Assembly: GCA_024639035.1 (NCBI GenBank)
Contig: JAHEJE010000009.1
Span: 1-23,737, forward strand
DNA: 23,737 nt
DNA from: Alphaproteobacteria bacterium
GTDB lineage: Bacteria; Pseudomonadota; Alphaproteobacteria; Rhizobiales; Aestuariivirgaceae
Direction of reading: 5' to 3'
In this document: piece after piece, positions 1 through 8,521 of the stretch
Layout: each line of letters opens with the position of its first letter
How positions within the stretch are numbered: position 1 is the stretch's first letter
Notes under the pieces: model-generated
Database searches by the model: none
Seen by the model: the letters and a program-made list of their open reading frames with translations, nothing else
What the model was told of the DNA's origin: nothing
Position numbers and translations under genes: made by a program

Positions 1-8
1 GAACGCTT

Positions 9-983
9 TCAGATTCCGTTGGCCTGGGTGAACTGGCCGGCCCGGCGGTAGCGGTACAGATAGGACGGGACAATCGCTTCGACGCCCTCCGGGGTGATGC
101 CGAGGCCCTCCAAGGTGCGGCCTTCGGCGACGGCCGCGGCGCTCACCAGATTGTCGGTTTTCAGCAACTCGACCTGATCCATGGTCAGCAGCGGCTTGGG
201 CAAGAGCCCAAGCACCGCGCCCATCATCCTGGCGATGCCAAATGGCACCGGCACCAGCAGGCGCTTGCGGGCAATGGTCTTGACGGTGAAGGCGATGATC
301 TCCTCAAGCGTCATTTCTTCAGGCCCGCCGAGCTCAAAGGTCTTGCCGGCGTGCTCGGGCCGTGTATCGACCAACCGGGCCATGGCGTCGGCGACGTCGC
401 CGACAAATACCGGCTGCAACCTGGTGACGCCACCGCCGATCAGCGGCAGGGCAGGCGCGATGCGGGCCAACGCGGCGAACCGATTGAACAGATCGTCCTC
501 GGGGCCGAAGACAACCGACGGCCGGATGAAGATGGCATCGGCGAACTGGGCCCGGGCGCGCGCCTCGCCCTCGGCTTTGGTGCGGGCATATTCAGCGGTT
601 GACTCCGCATCGGCGCCGATCGCCGACATCTGGATAAAGGTGCCGGCACCGGCTTCGCGGGCCGCCCGGGCACAGGCCTCGGCGCCGAAGGCATGCAGGG
701 CATCGAAGGTCTGGGCACTGGAGTTAAAGAGCACGCCAACCAGATTGATCACCACATCGGCCCCTTCGCAGGCGGCAGCCAGAGATTGCGGGTAGCGCAC
801 GTTGGCCTGTATCGGCATGATCTGGCCAACCGCCCCCAGCGGCTGCAGGTGGCCGGCCAGATCGGGGCGGCGGACCGCCGGCCTGACCCGATAGCCGCGC
901 CTGGCCAATGCCCGTACCAGATGCCGGCCGACAAAGCCGGAACCGCCGATTACCGTCACCAGTGTCTGTTGTGGTTGAGCCAC
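9..983 (-). CDS. NDUFA9-like NAD(P)-binding protein (atypical SDR)
   Basis: 324 residues. The N-terminus carries a Rossmann nucleotide-binding motif, VIGGSGFVGRH, with the GxxGxxG glycines at residues 13, 16 and 19. The rest matches the extended/atypical short-chain dehydrogenase fold of the 'complex I NDUFA9 subunit family'. In mitochondria this relative is an accessory subunit of complex I. Bacterial copies are usually annotated as NAD-dependent epimerase-like proteins, and their substrate is not known. I infer NAD(P)H binding, not a defined reaction. The start is GTG at 983, chosen because AGGAG lies nine bases upstream (complement of 993-997). The gene diverges from the tRNA-Leu gene. The family call is confident and the function is not. 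Confidence 0.88.
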   Translation of the reverse strand: MAQPQQTLVTVIGGSGFVGRHLVRALARRGYRVRPAVRRPDLAGHLQPLGAVGQIMPIQANVRYPQSLAAACEGADVVINLVGVLFNSSAQTFDALHAFGAEACARAAREAGAGTFIQMSAIGADAESTAEYARTKAEGEARARAQFADAIFIRPSVVFGPEDDLFNRFAALARIAPALPLIGGGVTRLQPVFVGDVADAMARLVDTRPEHAGKTFELGGPEEMTLEEIIAFTVKTIARKRLLVPVPFGIARMMGAVLGLLPKPLLTMDQVELLKTDNLVSAAAVAEGRTLEGLGITPEGVEAIVPSYLYRYRRAGQFTQANGI

Positions 984-1098
984 CGCCGTTTACTCCTGTG
1001 CACCCGAATGTTGCTGCGTTGCTCATTCTGTTTAGCGCCGGGGGCGCGGTTTGAAAAGGCGCAAGACGAATTTCCGGGACATGCCCGGAGAATGATTG

Positions 1099-1126
1099 TT
1101 GACATTGCCGCTGCCACGGCTTTATG
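1099..1126 (+). promoter_or_regulatory. Candidate promoter upstream of tRNA-Leu
   Basis: A perfect -35 box TTGACA (1099-1104) is followed after 16 bases by a weak -10 candidate, TTTATG (1121-1126). The predicted start would lie about 80 bases before the mature tRNA, leaving a 5' leader for RNase P. The -10 match is only about 3 of 6, so this is tentative. Confidence 0.35.
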
Positions 1127-1211
1127 AGTTCGCGCGGCTGCACGCGATCCCACGCGGGCGGCCACGACGTGATCGCCGGTGTGCATCTGCACGCATGAGG
1201 CGGCAAAGTTG

Positions 1212-1298
1212 GCCCAGGTGGCGGAATTGGTAGACGCGCTAGCTTCAGGTGCTAGTTTCCGTAAGGAAGTGGAAGTTCGAGTCTTCTCCTGGGCACCA
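1212..1298 (+). tRNA. tRNA-Leu (anticodon CAG)
   Basis: A complete type II tRNA. The acceptor stem GCCCAGG (1212-1218) pairs with CCTGGGC (1288-1294), followed by discriminator A and an encoded CCA (1296-1298). The anticodon stem CTAGC/GCTAG (1239-1243 and 1251-1255) closes a seven-base loop with CAG at 1246-1248, which reads the leucine codon CUG. The long variable arm, with stem-forming TTTCC and GGAA, is typical of leucine tRNA. The T arm contains the usual GTTCGAG. No intron is seen. Confidence 0.97.
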
Positions 1299-1376
1299 AC
1301 TCTTACCTAACCTCCTCAGCGGGGATCGGCCTGGGCGTAAGGGTCGAAAATCAGCGAAACTGTGAAAGATCCGCGC

Positions 1377-1988
1377 ATGGCGATCAAGTTGCACAAGGGT
1401 GATTTGCCGGACGGCCTCGATTTCGGCCGGTCGGTTGCCGTGGATACCGAAACACTCGGCCTGAAGCCACAGCGCGACAAGCTGTGTCTGGTGCAACTGT
1501 CGTCGGGCGACGGCAATGCCCATCTGGTGCATGTTGACCGCGAGACCTATCACGCACCGAACCTGAAGGCGCTCATGGCCGATGGTGAGGTGGAGAAGAT
1601 CTTCCATTTCGCCCGGTTCGACGTGGCGGTGCTCAAGCACTACCTCGATGTCGACGTGGCTCCGGTGTACTGCACCAAGATCGCTTCAAAGCTGGTGCGC
1701 ACCTATACCGACCGACACGGTCTGAAGGATCTGGTGCGCGAGATGCTCGGCATCGAGATGTCCAAGCAGCAGCAGAGTTCGGACTGGGGCACGCCGGTGC
1801 TGTCGGACGCGCAAAAGCAGTATGCGGCGCTCGATGTGATCTATCTGCATGAACTGAAAGCCCGATTCGACCAGATGCTGCGTCGCGAGGGCCGCCAGGA
1901 ACTGGCGCGCAATTGTTTTGACTTTTTGGCCACCCGAACCCATCTTGACCTCATGGGCTGGGGCGAAGACGACATCTTCGCGCATTGA
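1377..1988 (+). CDS. rnd: Ribonuclease D, short single-domain form
   Basis: 203 residues from ATG 1377. A GTG at 1362 would add five residues, but the family usually begins near MAIKLHKGDLPDG. It is a 3'-5' exoribonuclease that trims tRNA and other stable RNA 3' ends. All DEDDy residues are visible: D23 and E25 in VDTET, D82 in ARFDVAVL, and Y149 and D153 in QYAALDVIYL. The HRDC domains of the longer E. coli RNase D are absent, which is normal for the short alphaproteobacterial type. It lies just downstream of a tRNA gene and upstream of lptC, an order typical of Hyphomicrobiales. Confidence 0.93.
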   Translation: MAIKLHKGDLPDGLDFGRSVAVDTETLGLKPQRDKLCLVQLSSGDGNAHLVHVDRETYHAPNLKALMADGEVEKIFHFARFDVAVLKHYLDVDVAPVYCTKIASKLVRTYTDRHGLKDLVREMLGIEMSKQQQSSDWGTPVLSDAQKQYAALDVIYLHELKARFDQMLRREGRQELARNCFDFLATRTHLDLMGWGEDDIFAH

Positions 1989-2045
1989 CGATCCGTTGAC
2001 CGGTACGCGATGCCGGGCCCGGCAGCTGTCAGCAATCGAGGCCAC

Positions 2046-2708
2046 ATGAACGCATCGAGCCGTTTTTCAACCGCACAGCGAGAGCCCGGCACAGGCACCC
2101 GCAGGGGTGGCTGGCGCGATCCTGTCGTGCTCAGTTGGCTGATGGTCGCGCTGGCGGTCGGGTTCTTTGTGGTGTTCCTGATCCAGGCCGGCACCTTCCA
2201 CAGCCTGACGGCCGCGCCGCCGGCCCCGGCCAAGGTTGACGTCACCCAGGAGAAAGTCGTCGTCGGGATCTCGTCGATCAGCGGTTTCGACCGGGAAAAC
2301 CAGCCCTATACGGTGAACGCCCAGACCGCGGTTCAGGACCCGGACAAACCGAACATCATTCATCTGGAAACCGTCAGCGGCGAACTGCGCAAGTCGACCG
2401 GCCGGCGCTTTACGGTCGATGCCCGCAAAGGCGTCTACAACTCCGACAGCAAAGCCCTCGATCTTGTCGGCGACGTGAATATAATATCGGTCGGACGGTT
2501 TGTCGCGACCATGCCGAACGCGCGCGTGCTGCTGAGCGACAAGGAACTGTCGAGCCATGAACGTGTGGAGGTGAAGTTCGATTCCGGTGACATCGTCGCC
2601 CACGGCGTGCGGATCACCGATCAGGGCAAGAACATTCAGTTCCTGTCGCGGGTCAAGACCCGCCTGCGCGCGGCGGCGAAAAAGGAGAACAAGGACGGCA
2701 ATGACTAA
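2046..2708 (+). CDS. lptC: LPS export periplasmic/inner-membrane protein LptC
   Basis: 220 residues from ATG 2046, which has GAGG four bases upstream; an in-frame ATG at 2010 would add 12 residues without improving the fit. One transmembrane helix lies at about residues 27-46, followed by a periplasmic domain with the beta-rich LptC/LptA-like pattern (for example VDARKGVYNSDSKALDLVGDVNI). LptC anchors the periplasmic LPS bridge to the LptB2FG ABC transporter and passes LPS to LptA. Its stop codon overlaps the lptA start by eight bases, which implies translational coupling. Confidence 0.9.
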   Translation: MNASSRFSTAQREPGTGTRRGGWRDPVVLSWLMVALAVGFFVVFLIQAGTFHSLTAAPPAPAKVDVTQEKVVVGISSISGFDRENQPYTVNAQTAVQDPDKPNIIHLETVSGELRKSTGRRFTVDARKGVYNSDSKALDLVGDVNIISVGRFVATMPNARVLLSDKELSSHERVEVKFDSGDIVAHGVRITDQGKNIQFLSRVKTRLRAAAKKENKDGND

Positions 2709-3240
2709 TCAAAACAGACACGGCTTTGCGATCCGCAACACCATCGCTGCCTGTTGCCTGGCGCTGGGCGTGGCCAGCACCCCCGCCATGGCCCAGACCG
2801 TCGACAGCCAGACACTGTCGAACGAAAGCAAGTCGGCCAAGGATGTCGATATCGAGGCCGACAGCCTGCAGGTGCTCGAAGACCAGCAGCGGGCGGTGTT
2901 CACCGGAAACGTCGATGCCAAACGTGGCAACGTGCGGTTGAAGGCCGACAAGCTGGTCGTCCACTACAAGGAAAAACCGCGCACCGACGACAGCAAGAAG
3001 ACCGAGGTGACGGACCTCGATGCCAACGGCAACGTGATCATCATCACCAAAAGCCAGAGGATCACCGGGCAATGGGCCAAGATGAACGTGGTCACCAACG
3101 AACTGACCGTCGGCGGCAACGTGGTCGTGCGCCAGGGCAAGACCATCGTGAAGGGCAAGAAGCTGTTCGTCGACCTCGACACCAACAAGAGCACCATGAC
3201 CGGTGGCCGGGTAAAAGGCAGCTTCGTACCGGGCCAATAG
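2701..3240 (+). CDS. lptA: LPS transport periplasmic bridge protein LptA
   Basis: 179 residues from ATG 2701. The frame stays open upstream, but AAGGA at 2691-2695 and the signal peptide fix this start. The signal peptide covers roughly residues 1-31 and ends in TPAMA before QTVD. The OstA/LptA beta-jellyroll fold follows, with the typical pattern DIEADSLQVLEDQQRAVFTGNVDAKRG. LptA units polymerise into the bridge that carries LPS across the periplasm to LptDE. The gene overlaps lptC by eight bases and precedes lptB, so the three form one transcription unit with separate periplasmic and cytoplasmic roles. Confidence 0.93.
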   Translation: MTNQNRHGFAIRNTIAACCLALGVASTPAMAQTVDSQTLSNESKSAKDVDIEADSLQVLEDQQRAVFTGNVDAKRGNVRLKADKLVVHYKEKPRTDDSKKTEVTDLDANGNVIIITKSQRITGQWAKMNVVTNELTVGGNVVVRQGKTIVKGKKLFVDLDTNKSTMTGGRVKGSFVPGQ

Positions 3241-3331
3241 GGCCTACCGGGCGGGATGGCGAAAATTGTCATGACCGGCTTCATGTTAAATTAATCATAT
3301 TGAACGGTAATTGAAGGGTAAGCGGACGGGT

Positions 3332-4168
3332 ATGGACACAACCACCGCCAGAAACAGCGCCAAGGGCACATCGGCCCGCCGGAAGGGCGGAAAGAAACCT
3401 GCCAGGCAGCCTGTCAACGGAGCCAAGGCTCCCACTGGCGCACCGTCCGGCGGTATCGAAGCTGTTGCCCTGTGCAAGAGCTACAAGCGCCGGCCGGTGG
3501 TTCAGGATGTGTCATTGTCGGTTCGCCGTGGGGAAGCCGTGGGCTTGCTCGGTCCCAATGGTGCGGGGAAAACCACCGTGTTCTACATGATCACGGGGCT
3601 CATCGCGCCGGATCAGGGATCGATCATGCTCGACGGGCAGGACATAACATCGTTGCCGATGTACCGGCGCGCCCGGTTGGGTATCGGTTACCTGCCCCAA
3701 GAAGCCTCGATTTTCCGGGGGCTCACGGTTGAGGAAAATATTCGCGCGGTGCTCGAATTGAACGTCTCAAGCCGGGCCAAGCGCGACAGTAAGTTGCGTG
3801 AGTTGTTACATGAGTTTCAAATCGAACACATTCGGCATTCGCCAGCTGTGGCGCTTTCTGGCGGAGAACGTCGCCGCACGGAGATCGCCCGAGCCCTGGC
3901 TATCGATCCCGCATTCGTCCTGCTTGACGAGCCTTTCGCGGGAATTGACCCCATTGCAATCGATGATATCCGCCAACTGGTGCGAAAGCTCACCGATCGG
4001 GGAATCGGGGTGCTTGTTACGGATCACAACGTCAGAGAGACCCTCGGACTCATCGATCGGGCGCTCATTATCCATGAGGGCCGGGTCCTGATGGAGGGCC
4101 GCCCCGACGAAATCGTCGCCAACCCGGACGTCAGGCGGCTTTATCTTGGCGAAAAATTCAGTCTTTGA
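3332..4168 (+). CDS. lptB: LPS export ABC transporter ATP-binding protein LptB
   Basis: 278 residues from ATG 3332; a TTG at 3311 is an alternative start. This ATPase powers LPS extraction from the inner membrane with LptF and LptG, which are not in this window. Walker A is GPNGAGKT (74-81), the Q-loop glutamine is Q123, the signature LSGGE is at 175-179, Walker B is FVLLDE (195-200) and the switch histidine is H232. The ABC domain starts only at about residue 42. The first 40 residues are a Lys/Arg/Gly/Ala-rich, probably disordered tail absent from the E. coli protein of about 241 residues. The preceding 91-base gap is unusually AT-rich at 3284-3302 and contains TTGTCA at 3266, so a local promoter is possible but unproven. 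Confidence 0.96.
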   Translation: MDTTTARNSAKGTSARRKGGKKPARQPVNGAKAPTGAPSGGIEAVALCKSYKRRPVVQDVSLSVRRGEAVGLLGPNGAGKTTVFYMITGLIAPDQGSIMLDGQDITSLPMYRRARLGIGYLPQEASIFRGLTVEENIRAVLELNVSSRAKRDSKLRELLHEFQIEHIRHSPAVALSGGERRRTEIARALAIDPAFVLLDEPFAGIDPIAIDDIRQLVRKLTDRGIGVLVTDHNVRETLGLIDRALIIHEGRVLMEGRPDEIVANPDVRRLYLGEKFSL

Positions 4169-4225
4169 TGCCATAGTACCGGCAACCGGCCGCGAACAGA
4201 GCCGTTGGTGTCGAGGTGATGCGTT

Positions 4226-5752
4226 GTGGCATTGAGCCAGAGATTGGAGTTGCGTCAGGGGCAGTCGCTCGTCATGACGCCGCAACTGCAGCAGGCGATC
4301 AAGCTGTTGCAGATGTCGAATATCGAGGTCCAGGCCTTCGTCGAGCAGGAGCTCGAACGCAATCCGCTGCTCGAGCATGACGACGGTCGCAGCGAGAACA
4401 CCAGCAGCGACAGCGATAACACCCCCGATACTTCCGTCCAGGATCTGGCCAGCGCCCTCGGCGATGCCGGCAAGGCCATCGAGCGCCTCGACAGCCTGGG
4501 GACCGACCTGACCAATGTCTACGCCGATGAAGCGCGCGCCGATGCCGACAACCGGCCGCCGGGGGTCACGGCCGATTCCGGGTGGTCGGGCCTGCGCTCA
4601 TCGAACACTGCGAATTTTTCCGGCGACCGCGGCGGCTTCGATTTCGAAGCGACGCTGAAGAAGGAAATGACGCTTGGCGACCATCTCGGCGAACAGCTGA
4701 ACCTTGCATTCGACAATGCCGCCGACCGGCTGATCGCCCGGCATTTGCTGGGCAGCATCAATGAGGCCGGATATCTGGCAGCCGACCTGGAACAGGTCTG
4801 CGAACAACTCGGGGCAGCGCTCGGCGATACCGAGCGGGTGCTGAGCGTCCTGCAGACATTCGACCCGCCCGGCGTGTTCGCCCGCAACCTGAAGGAATGC
4901 CTGGCGCTGCAGCTGATCGAGAAGGACCGCTACGACCCGGCGATGCAGGCGCTGATCGAGAACCTGGAACTGCTGGCAAAGCGCGAATTCAAGAAACTCG
5001 GCAAACTCTGCGGCGTCGACATGGAAGACATCGCGGCAATGCTGGAAGAGGTTCGCGATCTGAACCCGAAGCCGGGCAACGTATTCGGCGATGTCGTGGT
5101 GCATCCGGTCATCCCGGACGTCACCGTGCGCCAGGCCCAGGACGGCAACTGGATCGTCGAACTCAACAGCGAAACCCTGCCGCGGGTGCTGGTCAACAAC
5201 CAGTATTTCGCAACCGTTGCCTCCGGCACCAAAAGCACGCAAGACAAGGTCTATCTCGACAACTGCCTGTCGAATGCAACCTGGCTGGCCAAGAGCCTGG
5301 ACCAGCGGGCACGGACCATCCTGGCGGTATCGCGCGAGATCGTGCGCCAGCAGGATGCCTTCCTGGTGCACGGCGTGTCGGCGCTCAAACCGCTCAACCT
5401 GAAAACCGTCGCCGATGCCATCGACATGCACGAATCAACCGTCAGCCGCGTCACTTCGAACAAGTACATGGCGACGCCGCGCGGCATTTTCGAGCTGAAG
5501 TACTTTTTTACCACGGCGATCGCCTCGACCGACGGCGAGGTGTCGCATTCGGCCGAAGCGGTACGCCACCGCATCAAGACGATGATCGACGACGAAGCCG
5601 CCGACACTGTGCTGTCGGACGATACCATTGTCGAGCATCTACGCCGCGACGGCATCGAACTGGCCCGGCGCACAGTGGCGAAATACCGCGAATCCATGGG
5701 CATTGCCTCTTCGGTGCAGCGACGCCGGGAGAAGCGCGCCATCGCCTCATAG
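4226..5752 (+). CDS. rpoN: RNA polymerase sigma-54 factor
   Basis: 508 residues from GTG 4226, with GAGG at 4213-4216. Region I is glutamine-rich and typical (residues about 1-50, LELRQGQSLVMTPQLQQAIKLL pattern) and binds activator. An acidic, variable region II follows (about 50-130), then the core-binding and HTH regions. The C-terminal RpoN box ARRTVAKYRE is at 480-489 and recognises the -24 element. Sigma-54 directs genes for nitrogen assimilation, motility and other functions that need AAA+ activators. It sits between lptB and hpf, the conserved proteobacterial arrangement that ends in ptsN. Confidence 0.97.
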   Translation: MALSQRLELRQGQSLVMTPQLQQAIKLLQMSNIEVQAFVEQELERNPLLEHDDGRSENTSSDSDNTPDTSVQDLASALGDAGKAIERLDSLGTDLTNVYADEARADADNRPPGVTADSGWSGLRSSNTANFSGDRGGFDFEATLKKEMTLGDHLGEQLNLAFDNAADRLIARHLLGSINEAGYLAADLEQVCEQLGAALGDTERVLSVLQTFDPPGVFARNLKECLALQLIEKDRYDPAMQALIENLELLAKREFKKLGKLCGVDMEDIAAMLEEVRDLNPKPGNVFGDVVVHPVIPDVTVRQAQDGNWIVELNSETLPRVLVNNQYFATVASGTKSTQDKVYLDNCLSNATWLAKSLDQRARTILAVSREIVRQQDAFLVHGVSALKPLNLKTVADAIDMHESTVSRVTSNKYMATPRGIFELKYFFTTAIASTDGEVSHSAEAVRHRIKTMIDDEAADTVLSDDTIVEHLRRDGIELARRTVAKYRESMGIASSVQRRREKRAIAS

Positions 5753-5975
5753 CCAGTGCCGGCAGCAGGCAAGAAAGCGGCCGGATGGCGCTTGACTTGG
5801 CAGATCGGTCCGATTACGGTCCGCCGCGCATTGAGCGGGCAAGTGAATTCCGGCACCAGAAACGGGGCGGAATTGCCGATGGGTCAAACCACCAGCGTCC
5901 GGATGAAATTTTTGAACTGGAAACCTTTAACGGCTTGCCCAAATACCTGTGCGAGCCTATGTTCGGTATAGTGTT

Positions 5976-6569
5976 ATGCAAGTATTGACGACGGGAAAAA
6001 ACATCGATATCGGCGATGCGCTGCGCGGCCATATTTCCGACCGCCTGGAGCGTGACGTCGCCAAGTATTTCGATGGTGCCGTGCGTGCTCACGTAACCCT
6101 GGAAAAGCAGCGCTCGGAATTCAGTACCGATTGCACCCTGCATCTGTCGACCGGTTTGACGCTGCAATCGAGCGGCCACGGCGGCGATGCCTATTCCAGC
6201 TTCGATATCGCCGCGGAACACCTGGAAAAACGGCTGCGGCGCTACAAGCGGCGGCTGAAGGACCATCATCTCAGCAATGCCGAACCGGCGCGCACGGTAC
6301 CGGCGGCCGGGTATATCCTGGAATCGGTATCGGAATCGGACGACGATGAAACCGCGCCGGCGGAACTGAGCCCGGCAATCGTTGCAGAAACCTCCTACAA
6401 CATCGCGGAGTTGCCGATCGGCGATGCCGTGATGCAACTGGAGCTCTCGTCACAGCAGTTTGTGGTCTTCCGCAATGCCAAGCATGGCGGCGTGAACATC
6501 GTTTACAAGCGCAATGACGGAAACATCGGCTGGATCGATCCAGGACTGGACCCAGCAGCAGCAAGTTAA
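5976..6569 (+). CDS. hpf: Ribosome hibernation promoting factor, long form
   Basis: 197 residues from ATG 5976. An upstream in-frame GTG at 5949 is possible, but the family begins near MQVLTTGKNIDIGDAL. The N-terminal S30AE/RaiA domain (residues about 1-105) binds the decoding centre of idle ribosomes. A linker follows, then the C-terminal dimerisation domain (about 145-195, QFVVFRNAKHGGVNIVYKRNDGNIG), which drives 100S ribosome dimer formation in long-HPF organisms. No strong Shine-Dalgarno sequence is visible. The 223-base gap after rpoN suggests a separate promoter, fitting stress or stationary-phase control. TTGACT at 5792 with a weak TACGGT at 5815 is the best candidate I can see. Confidence 0.94.
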   Translation: MQVLTTGKNIDIGDALRGHISDRLERDVAKYFDGAVRAHVTLEKQRSEFSTDCTLHLSTGLTLQSSGHGGDAYSSFDIAAEHLEKRLRRYKRRLKDHHLSNAEPARTVPAAGYILESVSESDDDETAPAELSPAIVAETSYNIAELPIGDAVMQLELSSQQFVVFRNAKHGGVNIVYKRNDGNIGWIDPGLDPAAAS

Positions 6570-6641
6570 ATTGATTGGCGCGACTCACGTTACACTGCCA
6601 TCCTCGGCAACCGGGTCGAGTCAGGAAGGATTGATGCAGTC

Positions 6642-7112
6642 ATGCAGCTTTCGGAAATCATTCACAGCAATGCCGTCATCCCGTCCCTCAAGGCGACCAG
6701 CAAGAAGAAGGTGTTGCAGGAACTGGCGAACTTCGCTTCCGGCACAGTGAATATCGATTCCAAACTGATTTTCGAAACCCTGATGCAGCGCGAACGGCTC
6801 GGCTCGACCGGCCTTGGCCACGGCATTGCCATCCCGCACGGCAAGTTCGCTGCGATCGACAAGGTGCACGGCGTTTTCGCCCGGCTGAACAAGCCGGTCG
6901 ATTTTGAATCCACCGACGATGAACCGGTCGATCTGATCTTCCTGCTGATGGCGCCGGAGAACGCCGGGGCGGACCATCTGAAGGCGCTGGCGCGGATCTC
7001 GCGGATGCTGCGCGACCAGACCCTGGTCGAAAAGCTGCGCGGCACCGACGATGCCGGCGGGCTCTATTCGATCCTGACCGAACCGGCTGCCTCGGAATCC
7101 CACGCCGCCTGA
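6642..7112 (+). CDS. ptsN: PTS IIA-like nitrogen regulatory protein (EIIA-Ntr)
   Basis: 156 residues with the PTS EIIA type 2 fold. The phosphorylated histidine is H66 in GIAIPHGKF. EIIA-Ntr takes phosphate from PtsP (EI-Ntr) and NPr. It acts by protein contact rather than sugar transport; known roles elsewhere include potassium transport, (p)ppGpp balance and nitrogen-carbon control. The position after rpoN and hpf is the classic arrangement. An AGGAAGGA Shine-Dalgarno sequence lies at about 6623-6630, eleven bases before the ATG. PtsP and NPr genes are not in the window. Confidence 0.96.
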   Translation: MQLSEIIHSNAVIPSLKATSKKKVLQELANFASGTVNIDSKLIFETLMQRERLGSTGLGHGIAIPHGKFAAIDKVHGVFARLNKPVDFESTDDEPVDLIFLLMAPENAGADHLKALARISRMLRDQTLVEKLRGTDDAGGLYSILTEPAASESHAA

Positions 7113-7154
7113 AGCGCGCCCGGCCCTGAACACCGAAAACCCCTGCAGCGACAG

Positions 7155-7183
7155 TTGCCTGGCCGCCTGGTCTCGACTAAAAA
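7155..7183 (+). promoter_or_regulatory. Candidate promoter of the metY-type gene
   Basis: TTGCCT (7155-7160) and TAAAAA (7178-7183) are spaced 17 bases apart, each matching about 4 of 6 consensus bases. The start would lie near 7190, leaving a leader of about 43 bases. The same stretch can form a 6-bp hairpin, CCTGGC (7158-7163) with GCCAGG (7189-7194), so a structured leader is an alternative reading. Confidence 0.3.
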
Positions 7184-7232
7184 TACTTGCCAGGGCTGAG
7201 CAATCTCGCTCGCCCGCAAGAGGTTTTGTTCC

Positions 7233-8513
7233 ATGAGCGAACGTGAATTTGGCTTCGACACGCTGGCCATCCATGCAGGGGCCCAGCCGGACCCGGCGAC
7301 CGGCGCGCGGGCGACACCGATCTACCAGACGACATCTTTCGTGTTCGACGACACCCAGCATGCCGCAGACCTGTTCGCGCTGCGCGCATTCGGCAATATC
7401 TACACCAGGATCATGAACCCGACCCAGGCGGTGCTCGAGGCCAAGGTTGCCGCGCTGGAAGAGGGCACTGCCGCTCTTGCGGTGGGCTCCGGACATGCCG
7501 CCCAGCTGCTGGTCTTTCAGTTGCTGCTGCAGCCGGGCGACGAGTTCATCGCCGCGCGCCAGCTCTACGGTGGCTCGATCAACCAGTTCAACCACTCGTT
7601 CAAGTCGTTCGGCTGGAACGTGGTGTGGGCCGATGCCGAGGATCCGGCCAGCTTTGAGGCCGCGCTCAGCGACAAGACCAAGGCGATCTTCATAGAATCG
7701 ATCGCCAATCCGGGCGGCCGGATCACCGACATGCAGGCCATTGCGAAGATCGCCCGCAAGGCTGACGTTCCCTTGATCGTCGACAACACGCTGGCCACGC
7801 CATACCTGTGCAAGCCGCTCGATCATGGCGCCAACATCGTTGTGCACTCGCTGACCAAGTTCATGGGCGGGCACGGCAATTCGATGGGCGGGGTGATCGT
7901 CGACGGCGGTAATTTCGACTGGTCGGTCGGCGACAAGTATCCGCTGCTGTCGGAGCCCAACGCGTCCTACAACGGCATGATCCTGTACGAGACCTTCGGT
8001 AACATCGCCTTTGCCATCGCCGCCCGGGTGCTGGGCTTGCGCGACCTCGGCCCGGCGATTTCGCCGACCAATGCCTTCAACATCCTGACCGGCATGGAGA
8101 CCCTCAGCCTGCGCATGCAGCGGCATTGCGACAACGCGCTGAAGGTCGCCGAATGGCTGGCGGCGCACGATGAAGTGGCCTGGGTCAATTATGCCGGGTT
8201 GAAGGACAATGCCCATCATGCCCTGCACAAAAAGTACTGTCCCAAGGGGGCCGGCGCGGTGTTCACCTTCGGCCTGAAGGGCGGTTACGACATGGGCGTG
8301 AAGGTGGTGTCGAACGTCGAGCTGATCAGCCATCTGGCAAATGTCGGCGACACCCGGTCGCTGATCATCCACCCTGCCTCGACGACCCATTCGCAGCTCT
8401 CGCCGAAACAGCTCGAACAGGCCGGCGCAACGCCGGATGTGGTGCGCCTGTCGATCGGCATCGAGGATGCAGACGACATCATCGCCGACCTGGCACAGGC
8501 GATGAAAGCCTGA
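7233..8513 (+). CDS. metY: O-acetylhomoserine sulfhydrylase (Cys/Met metabolism PLP enzyme)
   Basis: 426 residues, the normal length for this branch of the Cys/Met-metabolism PLP family. It converts O-acetylhomoserine and sulfide to homocysteine in direct-sulfhydrylation methionine synthesis. The N-terminus (FGFDTLAIHAGAQPDPATGARATPIYQTTSFVF pattern) and the Lys209 context HSLTKFMGGHGNSMGG are characteristic; K209 would form the Schiff base with PLP, and D184 in VDNTLATP contacts the cofactor. AGAGG at 7219-7223 sits nine bases before the ATG. The acetylhomoserine-forming gene (metX or metA) is not adjacent. O-succinylhomoserine use cannot be excluded from sequence alone. Confidence 0.93.
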   Translation: MSEREFGFDTLAIHAGAQPDPATGARATPIYQTTSFVFDDTQHAADLFALRAFGNIYTRIMNPTQAVLEAKVAALEEGTAALAVGSGHAAQLLVFQLLLQPGDEFIAARQLYGGSINQFNHSFKSFGWNVVWADAEDPASFEAALSDKTKAIFIESIANPGGRITDMQAIAKIARKADVPLIVDNTLATPYLCKPLDHGANIVVHSLTKFMGGHGNSMGGVIVDGGNFDWSVGDKYPLLSEPNASYNGMILYETFGNIAFAIAARVLGLRDLGPAISPTNAFNILTGMETLSLRMQRHCDNALKVAEWLAAHDEVAWVNYAGLKDNAHHALHKKYCPKGAGAVFTFGLKGGYDMGVKVVSNVELISHLANVGDTRSLIIHPASTTHSQLSPKQLEQAGATPDVVRLSIGIEDADDIIADLAQAMKA

Positions 8514-8521
8514 TCGCGATC

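Noticed and set aside
5785..5802. A possible sigma-54 promoter, TGGCGC followed by TTGG, before hpf.
   Set aside because: The invariant GC at -12 is replaced by GG at the correct spacing, so it fails the basic sigma-54 requirement.
7113..7232. A possible SAM-II riboswitch before metY, because the gene acts in methionine synthesis and the leader has a hairpin with an A-rich loop.
   Set aside because: The conserved SAM-II segments (TGATTT, TTGCA and GCTAAA in the right order with a pseudoknot) are not present; only a simple 6-bp stem is seen.
6621..8390. A 589-residue minus-strand frame across ptsN and metY.
   Set aside because: It runs opposite two genes with clear catalytic motifs, spans the gap between them, and shows no domain of its own.
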